Positions 9,901 to 21,500 are shown, counted from the first letter of the stretch. The stretch: DNA of 57,949 nt from Clostridia bacterium (GCA_022792135.1 JAAWAM010000006.1:1-57949), one strand, 5' to 3'. Notes: generated by a model not told the origin, from the letters alone. Translations and numbers: made by a program.

Positions 9901-9932
9901 TGATTTTACAAAAAAAGAAGGAAGGTGGAAGA

Positions 9933-12044
9933 TTGGCAAAGTTTACCCAAAAAGCAAATATTAATTTAAGATTTAATATTTTGACAGTATTGATTTATAT
10001 AATAGGAATTATTTTAATTGTCAAACTATTTAGCCTTCAAATTGTTCATGGTGCAGAGTATCGAGAACAATCTAACACAAGACTTACACGAGAAAGTACT
10101 TTAGAAGCAACAAGAGGAGCTATCTTAGATAAAACTGGAGTACCCTTAGTTACTTCTAAAATGGAATTTTCTCTTGAAATGTATAAAAGTAAGGTAGATA
10201 ATGATACGTTAAACATAGCAATCTTAAATATGATTCAAATTTTAGAGAAATACCAGATATCTTATGTGGATTCTTTTCCCATTTCGTTTCATCCATTTGA
10301 ATTTAAGATTTCAGAAGAAACTCTTACCAAATGGAAAAAATCGAACCGTATCGATGAAAATATGACAGCAGAAGAAACTTTTTATCAATTCAGAGATAAA
10401 TATAAAATACAAAATACAACCAATATAGAAGAAATTAGAAAGATTATTGCTATTCGATATGAGCTTGTACAAAAGGGATATAGTAGTACAAGAGCAGTAA
10501 CCATAGCCCAGAATATACCAAGAGAAGCAGTAGCCGAATTTAGTGAAAGTTCAGATAAATTTGCAGGGATTAATATTGTAGTACAACCCGTTAGAGAATA
10601 TACCTCTGGAACTTTAGCCTCACACATTTTAGGATATGCTTCGCAAATTAGCTCAACAGAATATGAAGAAAGAAAAAGCACTTATGATCAAAATGATATC
10701 ATAGGGAAGACAGGAATTGAAGCAATTTTTGAAGAGTATTTAAGAGGGAAAAATGGAACCAAACAAATTGACATGAATGTAGATGGAAGTACAACAGCAG
10801 AATACATTTCAAAAGAAGCAGTATCTGGTTCAGACATCGTACTTACCATTGATGCTAATCTTCAAAAAATAACAGAAGATGCCTTAGCCTCTAATATTCA
10901 AAAAATATCAGGTGGTGGATTTGGAAAGGCTTATAATGCCAAAGCAGGAGCTTGTGTGGTTATGAATGTAAATAGTGGAGAGGTACTAGCTATGGCAAGT
11001 TACCCAGATTATAATCCAGCTGACTTTGTAGGAGGTATTAGTAATGAGAATTGGGCAAAGTATCGAGATGATGAGGCAAAGCCATTAGTTGACAAGGCAA
11101 TACAAAACTCTTATTCACCAGGTTCTATTTTTAAAATGGTAACAGCAATTGCAGGCTTAGAATCAGAAGCAATTAACTTAAATACAAGGATTAATGATAT
11201 AGGACAATATAAAAAATATGGAATTACAATGAATTGTTGGTATTATACAGATTATCATAGAGGTCATGGTTACTTAGATGTTTCAGGTGCCATAGAAAAG
11301 TCATGTAACTACTTTTTCTATGAAACAGCCGATCGAATGGGAATCGATCAATTAGTACAAGTTGCTAAATATTTTGGACTGGGAGGAAAAACAGGAATCG
11401 AATTACAAGGTGAAACATCAGGGGTCTTAGCAAGTCAAGAAAGTAAAAGAAAAATGCATTCAGATTCTCCAAATTGGAATCCAGGAGATACGTTAAATGC
11501 TTCCATAGGGCAAGGAGATAATGAATTTAGTCCATTACAAATGGCAAAGTATATTAGTATGCTTGCTAATGGTGGTCATAAAATAGAGCCAACCATTATC
11601 AAAACAATCCGAAATGCAGATGGTTCAGAAGTAAGCAAAGAAGAAATTAATCAATTTGTAGATCGCAAATTAGGGATAGCAGAAGAGAAGATAGAAGACA
11701 TTACGATTCGTCAAGAATATTTAAATGCAGTGTTACAAGGTATGAACTCTGTTACAAGTGATTCTGGAGGAACTGCTTATGTAAGATTTAAAGATTTTGA
11801 TATCAGCGTAGGAGGAAAAACAGGTTCAGCAGAAGCACCTGGTAATAAAGTACATGCCTGGTTTGTCGGATTTGCTCCTTTTGAAAATCCAGAAATAGCA
11901 ATTGTGGTTATGGTAGAAAATGGTGGACATGGAAACTACACAGCAGAAGTGGTAAGAGATATTATGGAAGAATATTTTGGAATGAATACACAAAATGTAG
12001 AAGAAGATATGAGTGCAGTGCCATATGTTCAAATATTTAATTGA
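9933..12044 (+). CDS. mrdA: Penicillin-binding protein 2 (elongation transpeptidase)
   Basis: 703 residues; a class B transpeptidase for lateral wall growth. It has an N-terminal transmembrane helix (NILTVLIYIIGIILIVKLF), a dimerisation region (RESTLEATRGAILDKTG), and a catalytic domain with SIFK (Ser398, Lys401), SCN (about 457-459) and KTGSAE (629-631). TTG at 9933 is chosen because AGGAAGGTGG precedes it by five bases; ATG at 9900 would add 11 residues with no good site. Its place between mreD and minC is common in Clostridia and makes one elongasome transcription unit. Confidence 0.95.
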   Translation: MAKFTQKANINLRFNILTVLIYIIGIILIVKLFSLQIVHGAEYREQSNTRLTRESTLEATRGAILDKTGVPLVTSKMEFSLEMYKSKVDNDTLNIAILNMIQILEKYQISYVDSFPISFHPFEFKISEETLTKWKKSNRIDENMTAEETFYQFRDKYKIQNTTNIEEIRKIIAIRYELVQKGYSSTRAVTIAQNIPREAVAEFSESSDKFAGINIVVQPVREYTSGTLASHILGYASQISSTEYEERKSTYDQNDIIGKTGIEAIFEEYLRGKNGTKQIDMNVDGSTTAEYISKEAVSGSDIVLTIDANLQKITEDALASNIQKISGGGFGKAYNAKAGACVVMNVNSGEVLAMASYPDYNPADFVGGISNENWAKYRDDEAKPLVDKAIQNSYSPGSIFKMVTAIAGLESEAINLNTRINDIGQYKKYGITMNCWYYTDYHRGHGYLDVSGAIEKSCNYFFYETADRMGIDQLVQVAKYFGLGGKTGIELQGETSGVLASQESKRKMHSDSPNWNPGDTLNASIGQGDNEFSPLQMAKYISMLANGGHKIEPTIIKTIRNADGSEVSKEEINQFVDRKLGIAEEKIEDITIRQEYLNAVLQGMNSVTSDSGGTAYVRFKDFDISVGGKTGSAEAPGNKVHAWFVGFAPFENPEIAIVVMVENGGHGNYTAEVVRDIMEEYFGMNTQNVEEDMSAVPYVQIFN

Positions 12045-12061
12045 ATGGGAAGGATGTAAAA

Positions 12062-12676
12062 ATGAAAAGGAATTGTGTTAGTATCAATTTAAAAAAGGAT
12101 GAAATTGTAATTAAATTAAATGAAACAGCAGAACAGAATGAAATAGTAGAAACATTAAAAAAGAAGTTACCCCAATTAAAAAAGCTATACCAAAATGAAA
12201 AAACGCCAATTAAGGTAACCGGAAAAATATTAAAAAATAAGGAAATTGATGAGATTCAAGAATTAATAAAGGGAAAGATTGATGTTGAAATTGATTTCGA
12301 TATGCCAAAAAGTTTAGGATTGCATAGTATCAAGAAAGCTTTCGAAAGAGAGATTGCCACATCAGACACGAAATTTCATAGAGGTTCTCTTCGTTCTGGA
12401 CAAAAATTAGAAACAGAAGGAAGTTTGGTTATTATAGGAGATGTCAATTCAGGAGCAGAGATTATGGCATCTGACAATATTGTTGTTTTGGGGGCTTTAA
12501 GAGGCTTGGCACACGCAGGTGCAAAGGGAAATAAACAAGCCATTGTAGCAGCTGGATTATTGGATGCTGTTCAAATTAGAATTGCTAATATTGTAAAAGA
12601 AATTAACCGAGAAGAAGAGCCTATGCATAAACAAGCATATGTTAGTGTAGTAGATGACAAAATTGTTATCGAATAA
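12062..12676 (+). CDS. minC: Septum site-determining protein MinC
   Basis: 204 residues. The N-terminal domain is KRNCVSINLKKDEIVIKLNE..., and the C-terminal right-handed beta-helix contains HRGSLRSGQKLETEGSLVIIGDVNSGAEIMASDNIVVLG and LRGLAHAGAKGN, the motif that binds MinD and inhibits FtsZ. ATG at 12062 follows GGGAAGGATG; ATG at 12041 overlaps the end of mrdA and is less likely. minC normally needs MinD at the membrane, but the next gene is convergent and minD is not adjacent. Confidence 0.93.
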   Translation: MKRNCVSINLKKDEIVIKLNETAEQNEIVETLKKKLPQLKKLYQNEKTPIKVTGKILKNKEIDEIQELIKGKIDVEIDFDMPKSLGLHSIKKAFEREIATSDTKFHRGSLRSGQKLETEGSLVIIGDVNSGAEIMASDNIVVLGALRGLAHAGAKGNKQAIVAAGLLDAVQIRIANIVKEINREEEPMHKQAYVSVVDDKIVIE

Positions 12677-12680
12677 AAGG

Positions 12681-13055
12681 TTAACTCAAAAGCAATAAAA
12701 TTAAAGCAATAAATAAAATTTCGTCTTGTACACCTTCTGTGTAAAGGAAGAATAATAAACTAAGAATGATGATATCATCTAAATACAATTGAATGCCTAA
12801 AACTTCTAATATAGGTTCTTCTAAATTAGAAGAAAATAAATTAGAAAAATTAAAGTTGGCAAAGGAGTTGTGTTTAGATGATATCTTTCTATGTTCTGTA
12901 GGAGTTGTCTTAGTATCTTTTTCCACTTTTCTATTTTCCTCATAATTGTCCAATTCCTGTTTTGTAACTTCTTTTTGATTCATATTGTAATCGTGAGGAT
13001 AATAGCGATAATAATAATTTGGATGAGGAAATCTGAAAAATGGAAAATTACCCAT
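12681..13055 (-). CDS. Small tyrosine-rich protein with hydrophobic C-terminus, unknown function
   Basis: 124 residues, not recognised. The N-terminus is aromatic (MGNFPFFRFPHPNYYYRYYPHDY), the middle is charged and low in complexity, and the last 45 residues are hydrophobic (VLGIQLYLDDIIILSLLFFLYTEG, then LFIALILLLLS), possibly a membrane hairpin. ATG at 13055 is chosen for its AAGGAG site. It overlaps the end of the preceding minus-strand gene by eight bases, so the two are probably translationally coupled. Similar small proteins occur in spore-forming Clostridia, so a sporulation role is possible but unproven. Confidence 0.7.
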   Translation of the reverse strand: MGNFPFFRFPHPNYYYRYYPHDYNMNQKEVTKQELDNYEENRKVEKDTKTTPTEHRKISSKHNSFANFNFSNLFSSNLEEPILEVLGIQLYLDDIIILSLLFFLYTEGVQDEILFIALILLLLS

Positions 13056-13479
13056 TATTTTTATTCTCCTTGTTATCATTTTTTAATAAGTCAGCAATTT
13101 TAGCAAAATTCATTAAGTTAGCATATTGGTCTAACTTTTCTTTTCTTTCTTCTCTTAGGTAAGGTTTTAGAGAATAGAGTAAATTTGACCTAGGATCGTT
13201 TTTGGAATTCATTTTTTCCATAACAGATTTCATTTTCATAACTGTATTCATATCAATGCTACTAAAATCAAAACCACTATTAGGAGAAGAATTAGATGAA
13301 GAAGATTGTTGTGTATTGTTATTAGGATTAGCAGAAGGACCAGAATTATTTTGCATCATAGAAGAAAAATTCTGTATCATTTCTGGTGGAATTTGTGAAA
13401 TAACATCATTTAAATCTCCTTTATTCATCATATCTTTTAACTTATTTACCGTATTTTCATCAAAATTGAAATCGCTCAA
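13048..13479 (-). CDS. Hypothetical protein with Asn/Ser-rich linker, unknown function
   Basis: 143 residues, not recognised. An N-terminal helical block (LSDFNFDENTVNKLKDMMNKGDLNDVISQIPPEMIQNFSSMM) is joined by an Asn/Ser-rich linker to a second helical block (MNTVMKMKSVMEKM... LLYSLKPYLREERKEKLDQYANLMNFAKIADLL). It has no signal peptide or membrane segment. TTG at 13479 is preferred because AGAGGTG lies upstream. It is first in a two-gene minus-strand unit. The pattern of PYLREERKEKLDQ plus a C-terminal helix recurs in small proteins of spore formers. Confidence 0.65.
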   Translation of the reverse strand: MSDFNFDENTVNKLKDMMNKGDLNDVISQIPPEMIQNFSSMMQNNSGPSANPNNNTQQSSSSNSSPNSGFDFSSIDMNTVMKMKSVMEKMNSKNDPRSNLLYSLKPYLREERKEKLDQYANLMNFAKIADLLKNDNKENKNNG

Positions 13480-13670
13480 AAAAATCACCTCTAACATAAA
13501 TATATTCAATATCAATCAATGTATGTAATATTATATGAAGAAAAAATAAAAATGGATACAAAAATTAGATAAAATATACATTTGTATGAATATAGGAAAT
13601 GATTTTTATTTGTTTTAGAGAAACTAAAAGTCAACCTTTACATAAAAAGTTGAAAAAATCAAGAAAAAGA

Positions 13671-13699
13671 TTGAAAAATGTGGAAAAAAGCGTTATAAT
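13671..13699 (+). promoter_or_regulatory. Sigma-A promoter for surface-protein locus 1
   Basis: TTGAAA (13671-13676), a 17-base spacer and TATAAT (13694-13699), 37 bases before ATG 13737, which has an AAGGAGG site. Confidence 0.7.
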
Positions 13700-13736
13700 A
13701 TTAAAGAGAAGGATTTTAAACTAAGGAGGTTTTTCT

Positions 13737-16700
13737 ATGAAAAATAAAATTTTAAAAATTCTAACCAGTATATTATTATTAATAACACTAACAATTACCA
13801 ATTTTATCTATGTAGGAGTGGGATTTGTTAGTTATGCACAAAGTAGTGTAGAGACCAATCACCAAAATATAGAATTTGGTGCAACATTAAAGGATAATCA
13901 TATCCTAGTATTAGAAATAAATGTAAAAAAAGAAGGGTATTTTAATGGAAGTATTGACTTGCAAAATAGCAACTTTAAGTTTAAAAAATCAGATAGTATA
14001 TGGATTCAAAAAATAGAAGACAATACCATAACATTAAATCAAATAAATAGTGGGACATCTGCCCATATAGAAGTAGAGGTAGAGCCGATACAAGAAGAAA
14101 TTTTCCAAGTAGGTTTATTAAATGTGGTTAGCGAGTTGAATTTAAGTGGAACTTATCAAGATAGCACAGAAAAGACAATAAACGTAAAAGCAACCAGAGA
14201 AGTTTTCTTAGAATATCGCAAAAATAATCAAACCCAAGAGATTGAAAATACTATGGAAATCATAACGAATAAAATAGTAACCTTAGCAGGAGAAGAAAAA
14301 AGAGTCATACAATTAGCTATCAACATGGGATTAAAAGAAAACAACTATCCTATCCAAGAAATAAAAACCAAAATAAGTGTGCCAAATATAGGAGGAAAAC
14401 AACCAACCATTGTAAAAAAAGTGGACTTTAATACGATGACACATTATGATTACCATTATGATGGTTCTAATATAGAATTAACCTTCAACAATGAACCAAA
14501 TAAGGACAACCTAATATTATGGAAAAAACAAGGAAATGAAAAAGCTGTATTTACTTTTATTTATGAAAAAGAAGCTAATTTATCAAATGTCGAAATACAA
14601 GCAGACGAAAGAGTAACTTTATATAACCAAAAAGAACTAACAGCGACGAACCAAGTTGTTTTAGGTGAGGAAGAAAAAGATGCTACCATTCAAGTTACAG
14701 CAGCTAATACAGAAAGTACAATTTATAAAGGAAAGCTATATGCTGGAATTGACAGACAATATGAGAGCAAAACCAATCTTATTATTAACTTAGCAAATGC
14801 ACAAGAATACGTATCCATAAAAGAAAAACCTAGTAAATACTTAGTAAATGATGAAGAAATAGAAGCAAATGTTGTTTATCATCAAACGATTATGGCAAAG
14901 GAAACATTTGACCAAATATTAGGTGAAACGGGAACCTTAGTTATCTTAAACCAAAATGGAGAGCCAATCACAACGATTACTCAGGCAACACAACCAGATG
15001 AAAATGGAAATATCGTAATTGATTATGCACAAAACCAACCAAAAGCAATTGAAATTAAAATAACAACACCAATGGCAGAAGGAAATCTAGAATTAACTCA
15101 TATAAAAACTATAAAAGAACAAAATAAACAAGAATTCAAAAATGCAACAGAATTGAAAACAGAAATTAGCTGTGAATATAATGGGAACTTAACAGATGCC
15201 ACAAGAACCAATTTAAAACTAGAAGAAGCAAAAACAGAAGTAACTTTAGAAAGCAACAAAACAACGTTATCTACAGTAGTTGAAAATGAGATAGAAATAA
15301 GAGCAACCTTAAAAGCAAATCAGGAACCATATAACTTATATAAAAATCCAGTAATAACACTAGATTTACCAGAAGAAGTAGAAGAAATCCAAATCAATAG
15401 TCTAGATTTAATTTATGAGACAGAATTAAAAATAAAAGATTATACCATCAAAAACAAGAAAATAATTATTTACTTGGAAGGTGAGCAATCTCATTATAAA
15501 GAAGTGGGAGTCGAAGGAGCAATTCTTATCTTAAATGCAGATATAACCATAAACAAAAAAGCAGCCAGTCAAGAAAGTCAAATCCATATGACTTGTTACA
15601 ATAAAGACGAGATAAGCGAAGATACAAAATCAATTCGAATTGTTGCACCAAAAGAAATGACATTAATTAACAGCATCAAAGAATTAGATATTGAAACCAT
15701 AGGGCAAGAAGAAGCAAAAGAGGTAACCATTCAAAGAGGGGTAGAGAAGAAACTGCTAGAAACAGAAATAGAAGTTATTAATAACAATGAAAATGCAGTA
15801 GAAAATGTGAAAGTGATGGGAACATTCCCAACCAAAAATAAAGAAAATAACATCGATATAAAAATACTAGAAGAAATTAAATTACAAGGATTAGAGGGAG
15901 CAAAAGTATATTATACAGAAAAGGAAGAGGCAACAGACGATTTACAAAATAGACAAAACGGATGGCAAGAAACGATACAAGATGTTTATCAAGTAAAAAA
16001 ATATTTAATCATCATTCCGATGATGGAAGCTCAAGGCAGTATAAAGGCAACCTATTCAATTGAAATACCAGCTATGTTAGAATATAACCAAATAGCAAAA
16101 CAGGGGTATCGTGCAGCTTATACTAATTCTATTACACAAACAAGTGATGAAATGAAAGCAACTACATTAATTTTACAAACTGGAGTAGGGCCAAAAATAG
16201 AAACCAAGCTAATTCCATCTGTTTCTGGAAAAGATATGGAAACAAATGCAAGTGTAAGAAATGGAGAAGTGGTTAAATATAAAGTAGAAGTTTCCAATAT
16301 AGGAAGTGAAGAGTTAAAGGACATTATAGTCAAAGGAAATGTACCAGATGGAACAACTTTAGTAAAACCACAAGATAACTATGAATATACAGGAGCTTCT
16401 TATTATAAAGAATTTGCAGACAAAAACTATGAAGATAAAATTGAGGTTTTAAAAGTAGGAGAAGTTGTTACCAAGGAATATGAAGTAAGAATTAACAAAA
16501 ACGTAGAAGCAGGAACTAAATTGGTAAATCAGGTACAAACAAAATATGGAGATGTAACTAAAACAACAAACGAAACTCAATTAACTACAATGAATGGAGA
16601 CATAAGAGTTAGTGTAAAAAGAGTTACTGATAGAACAGTGGACTTATATGAAACAGGAGCGGTACAATATTTTGCTATCATAGAAAATATGTCAAATCAA

Positions 16701-18557
16701 AAACAAGAGAATATAAAAATCAAAACGAATCTACCACAAACATTAGAAGTAAGTAGACTTACATTAATGACAGGAATGAAAGCAGAAGAAGTAACCGATG
16801 ATGATATTTACCATGTAGGTAGCCAAGAAGTTGAACCAAAAGAAATGAAAGAAAGAGAATTAGCAACAGAAGAGATAGAAGACGAAATTGAAACAGAAGA
16901 ATTAGAATATAAAGATGAGATTGCTATTGGTTCACTAGAGGCTGGAGAAGTAAAAGTATTAAGTTATGATATGGACATTCATAAAACTAGCCATTCAAAT
17001 GGGATTCATTTTTCTGTATCTGCTCAAAAAGGAAAGGATGAATATCGCTCTAATTCTATAACAGATCAAATTAGAAAAGCAGAAATTGCATTAAACATGA
17101 CAGCAAATACAGAAAGTAAATACTTAAAAGTAGGAGATAGGATAGAATATACCATTACAATAAGCAATAATGGAACAGAAGAGATAGAAGGTCTTATAAT
17201 CAAAGACAAAGTGCCAATGAGTTTAACAGTTAACAAAGTGAGCTTTGATGGAGAAGAGATTGAAGAATTAACAGGAAGAAATGAAATTGAAATTTCTTGT
17301 ACATTAAGAGCTAAAACAGAAAGCGCAATTAAAATAGAAGCTATCGTCAATCATTCAGAAGCAAGAGACGAAGCAGAACCAATTACGAATGTTGCTTATG
17401 CAGAACTATTTGGAGAAAAAATAGCAACGACAGCAGAAATTAACCATATCATTGAAGCAAATCAAACAGAAGACAATGACAAGGAAGAAAATGAAGGAAA
17501 CAACAATCAAGTGGAAGATAGCGACATTGCAAATGGAAAGAAAATGATAACAGGTGTAGCTTGGTTTGATGAAGACGCAGATGGTAAAAGAGGAGATCAT
17601 GAGAAAGCCTTAAGTGGTATTAAAGTACATTTATTAAATACGAAAACAAATCATCTTGTAAAAAATGAAAATGGAAAGGTACTAGAGGCAATAACAAACG
17701 AAAATGGATTGTATGTATTAAATAATATAGGAAATGGTAATTACATTGTTATATTTGAATATGACAATAGGTATGCTTTAACAAAATATAAAGCAAACAA
17801 TGTAGAAGAGACCAGAAATTCAGATGCTATGATGAATGAATTATTCATAGAAGATAGTAAACAAAAAGTAGCATCTACAGATATTCTAAACATGAATCAT
17901 GAGAATATCGAAGATATCAACATTGGTTTAATAAAAGCACAAAATTTTGACTTAAAATTAGAAAAGTATGTTAGTAAAATTTTAGTTCAAAATTCAGCAG
18001 GAACGACAGTTAAAGAATACAATGACGAAACACTTGCAAAAGTAGAATTAGATGCTAAAAAAGTAAACGGAACAACGGTAATTATTGAATATAAAATAAG
18101 AGTAAGCAATGTAGGAGAAGTAGATGGATATGTCAAGAAAATAGTAGATTATATGCCAAACGATTTAAAATTCAGTTCTGAATTAAATAAAGATTGGTAT
18201 CAAACAGGAGATGTTCTATATAATGCAAGTCTAGCAAATGAAAAAATAGCAGTAGGGGAAGCAAAAGAAGTAACAGTAACCCTAACAAAAGTGATGACAG
18301 AAAGTAATACAGGAAGAACGAACAATACGGCAGAAATTGCAGAAAGTTACAATGAATTAGGACTTACAGATACGAATTCAACACCAGGCAACAGAGTACA
18401 AGGAGAAAATGATATGGGATCAGCAGATGTTATCTTAAGTATCAGAACTGGTGGAATGATATGGATTACAACTGTGATTAGTACAATAGTCGTATTAGGA
18501 ATTATCGTTTTTGTTATGATAAAGAAGAAAATAAAAAATCAAAAGAAAGAAATATAG
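13737..18557 (+). CDS. Very large surface protein A1 (DUF11-like and SdrD B-like repeats)
   Basis: 1606 residues. A Sec signal peptide covers residues 1 to about 34 (ILTSILLLITLTITNFIYVGVGF). A long beta-rich ectodomain follows. DUF11-like modules lie near residues 818-920 (VVKYKVEVSNIGSEELKDIIV), 1115-1215 (RIEYTITISNNGTEEIEGLII) and 1404-1540 (VIIEYKIRVSNVGEVDGYV). An SdrD B-like domain lies near 1268-1390 (ITGVAWFDEDADGKRGDHE). A C-terminal helix at about 1574-1596 precedes a Lys-rich tail. No LPXTG is present, so it is probably membrane-anchored. It is a paralogue of 25693-30474. The B1 gene follows after 21 bases. The ligand is unknown. Confidence 0.85.
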   Translation: MKNKILKILTSILLLITLTITNFIYVGVGFVSYAQSSVETNHQNIEFGATLKDNHILVLEINVKKEGYFNGSIDLQNSNFKFKKSDSIWIQKIEDNTITLNQINSGTSAHIEVEVEPIQEEIFQVGLLNVVSELNLSGTYQDSTEKTINVKATREVFLEYRKNNQTQEIENTMEIITNKIVTLAGEEKRVIQLAINMGLKENNYPIQEIKTKISVPNIGGKQPTIVKKVDFNTMTHYDYHYDGSNIELTFNNEPNKDNLILWKKQGNEKAVFTFIYEKEANLSNVEIQADERVTLYNQKELTATNQVVLGEEEKDATIQVTAANTESTIYKGKLYAGIDRQYESKTNLIINLANAQEYVSIKEKPSKYLVNDEEIEANVVYHQTIMAKETFDQILGETGTLVILNQNGEPITTITQATQPDENGNIVIDYAQNQPKAIEIKITTPMAEGNLELTHIKTIKEQNKQEFKNATELKTEISCEYNGNLTDATRTNLKLEEAKTEVTLESNKTTLSTVVENEIEIRATLKANQEPYNLYKNPVITLDLPEEVEEIQINSLDLIYETELKIKDYTIKNKKIIIYLEGEQSHYKEVGVEGAILILNADITINKKAASQESQIHMTCYNKDEISEDTKSIRIVAPKEMTLINSIKELDIETIGQEEAKEVTIQRGVEKKLLETEIEVINNNENAVENVKVMGTFPTKNKENNIDIKILEEIKLQGLEGAKVYYTEKEEATDDLQNRQNGWQETIQDVYQVKKYLIIIPMMEAQGSIKATYSIEIPAMLEYNQIAKQGYRAAYTNSITQTSDEMKATTLILQTGVGPKIETKLIPSVSGKDMETNASVRNGEVVKYKVEVSNIGSEELKDIIVKGNVPDGTTLVKPQDNYEYTGASYYKEFADKNYEDKIEVLKVGEVVTKEYEVRINKNVEAGTKLVNQVQTKYGDVTKTTNETQLTTMNGDIRVSVKRVTDRTVDLYETGAVQYFAIIENMSNQKQENIKIKTNLPQTLEVSRLTLMTGMKAEEVTDDDIYHVGSQEVEPKEMKERELATEEIEDEIETEELEYKDEIAIGSLEAGEVKVLSYDMDIHKTSHSNGIHFSVSAQKGKDEYRSNSITDQIRKAEIALNMTANTESKYLKVGDRIEYTITISNNGTEEIEGLIIKDKVPMSLTVNKVSFDGEEIEELTGRNEIEISCTLRAKTESAIKIEAIVNHSEARDEAEPITNVAYAELFGEKIATTAEINHIIEANQTEDNDKEENEGNNNQVEDSDIANGKKMITGVAWFDEDADGKRGDHEKALSGIKVHLLNTKTNHLVKNENGKVLEAITNENGLYVLNNIGNGNYIVIFEYDNRYALTKYKANNVEETRNSDAMMNELFIEDSKQKVASTDILNMNHENIEDINIGLIKAQNFDLKLEKYVSKILVQNSAGTTVKEYNDETLAKVELDAKKVNGTTVIIEYKIRVSNVGEVDGYVKKIVDYMPNDLKFSSELNKDWYQTGDVLYNASLANEKIAVGEAKEVTVTLTKVMTESNTGRTNNTAEIAESYNELGLTDTNSTPGNRVQGENDMGSADVILSIRTGGMIWITTVISTIVVLGIIVFVMIKKKIKNQKKEI

Positions 18558-18578
18558 AGGAAAGGAGGAAAATTCAAA

Positions 18579-21500
18579 ATGAGTAAAATAAAAAGGATGA
18601 TAATTAGTTTCATCATTAGTATCGTAGCGATTTTGGGAATTCATACTGTTTCAAATGCTTATTATGTAGGACAAAAATTGAATGTTAGTTATAATGACTA
18701 TATCAAGGGAAATCATATATATTGTATGGAACATAATCAGCGTTTACGTGGAACGATGAGTTATAAAATTATATCTCAAATTAACATACAAGGAATTCGC
18801 TCAACAGACCATACAGGAAGAACGATAGACCATGAGTACAATGCTAAATTTGCAGCCATTTTATCAGAAGACAATGGACCAGTAAAAGTAGAAGGACCAG
18901 TTGCTAACGGAATTTGGAATTTTGGATATACTTGGATGCAAGCGGTTGGACAATACCATGCAGGATTGTACAAAGGATTTGCAAGTAACAAAAAAGGAAA
19001 TCCTACTTGGTTAGACCAAAGTTCTACCGATTATGCTAATGGTATCAAACAAGGAATGCAAGCAATTGATAACACGCAAAAAGATAAAATAAAAGTAGTA
19101 GCCTATGATAAAGATGGAAGACAATATATGAGGGTAGGACCATTTAATTGGACATTTGCTGGACAGCTAACAGAAGTAACGATCCAAGATCAAAACGGAA
19201 GGGCAATTGCTGGTTGTTTGTATAGTAGTTTTAATGGAAATACAGAGAATTGGTTTGATGTAGGAAGTATTCAATCAGGAAGGGACTTTTATATTTCTAT
19301 ACCAGCTAATGCGAATGTAACGAAAATTACAAAAGTGACAGGAAAATCAAAAATCAATGTAAAAGGAGTTAATGTATGGTTTTTAGAAGCGAGTACAGGA
19401 TATTACCAAAACTTATTAATCAAAGAATCTTATAATGCCATGCAAGATATTAATTTGAATTTTGATTACAACATTTCAATTTTAGGACATTTAAAAGTTA
19501 TCAAAGTAAATAAAGATAATACCGAAGTAAAATTACCAGGAGTTGGATTTTATATCCAAAATAAAGACTTAAATAAATATGTAAAACAAGCAGCAGATGG
19601 TACGATAACCTATGTGAATCAAAATGAAAATCCAACGGAATTTGTAACCGATTCAAATGGTGAAATCTTAATTAGAAATTTAATTGTTGGTACCTATGTC
19701 GCTTATGAAACTAAAAATCCAAACTATGGATATGAAATAATAACAGATGGGGTTGAAAAAACCATTGTAGTAGATAAAACAACCGATTTTGAAATTGGTA
19801 ATAAACAAATCTATGTAAAACTTTCTGGATTTGTATGGTTAGATAAAATTTCAGGAAAACAATCTTACCGTAATGATTTATTCAAAGACAATGATTTTGA
19901 TGATAAGGATATCTTATTAGATGGAATTACGGTAAGACTAAAAGATAGGCAAGGAAATACGATAAAAGAAGCAAAAACTTCAGAAGGTGGAGCTTACTTA
20001 TTTACAGATGTTTTTATCGAGAAACTAGCAGACTATTACATAGAATTTGAATATGATGGGTTAACTTACACGAATGTAATTCCACATATTGATAGAGACA
20101 ATGGTTCAAAATCAGCAGAAAATACGACTGTAAGAGATGCGTTTAACAAAAACTTCGCAATCGTAGAAGGAAAAACAGAAAATACAGGTATGACAAGAGA
20201 TAATAATGGAAATGAGAAACATACTCTAACGTATAATCTAGACCAAAATGCACATACCGCAACATTGATAAACAATGGTCAATATATCATAACAGCCAAT
20301 ACAAACGAAACAGGATATCGTATAAGAGAAAATTTCACATATGGTCAAGAAGAAATAAAATATATTAATTTGGGCTTATATGAAAGAGAACAACCAGATA
20401 TTGCTTTACTAAAAGATTTAGAAAATGTAAAAGTTTCCGTTAATGGCTATCATCATGTATACAACTATGCACAAAGATTTTTAAATCAAGGACAATATGG
20501 AGATGGATTTAATGTTGGAGTAAAATTCGGAAATAAATATGGAAGTATGTCTTACTCGAGAGTGGTTTATAAGGCAGATTATGAATACACCTCAGAAGAT
20601 AAAAATAAAGAGCTTAAAGTGTATGTAACTTATAAACTAGCTATGAGAAATCAGTCTTCTAATTTAGTAGTACAAGTAAATAATATAGTGGATTATTATG
20701 ATAGCAAATATAAGATTGTAAAAGTGGGAACAGGAGTTGGACAAGACGGAGAAGTAACAGGAAATATTGCACATCAAGATACCACTTATAATGAAAAATA
20801 TGCCAAAACAACGATACAAAATAACACTCGAATCGAAGCACAAAAACAAGCCGATATTTATGTACAATTTGAATTAAACAAAGAAGCGGTCATTAACATT
20901 TTAAATGACAGAGAAAATCTAGAAAATGTAGCAGAAATTAATTCTTATTCTGTATTTGATGAAACAGGAAAAATCTATGCTGGAATCGACAAAAACTCAA
21001 ACCCAGGAAATGTAATACCAGAGGATAAAGCAACTTATCAAGATGACACAGATTCAGCACCAGGATTAAAATTAGAAGTGGCAGAAGCAAGAGAGATGAC
21101 AGGTAAAGTATTTTTAGATTCTACTTCTCAAGAATTAAAGACAGGAGAAATTAGACAAGGTTCAGGAGCTTACGAAGAAGGAGAAAAAGGAATCGAAGGC
21201 GTAAAAGTAACTTTAATAGAACACAGTGGAAGTGGAAAAGTTTATGAAACCATGACAGATAACAATGGAGATTTTCTAATTAAAGATTATATACCAGGTG
21301 ATTACACGCTAACTTATACTTGGGGAGACAATACTTATACAGTTCAAGACTATAAAGGAACCGTATATGATAGCACAAGAGATATCAATAATAAAAATTG
21401 GTATAAAGAGAATGTAGAAAAAAGATTAACAGATGCTATGGATGATTATACTTTAAGACAAAACATCGACAATGAAATGAAGAACATTACCAATAAAACC

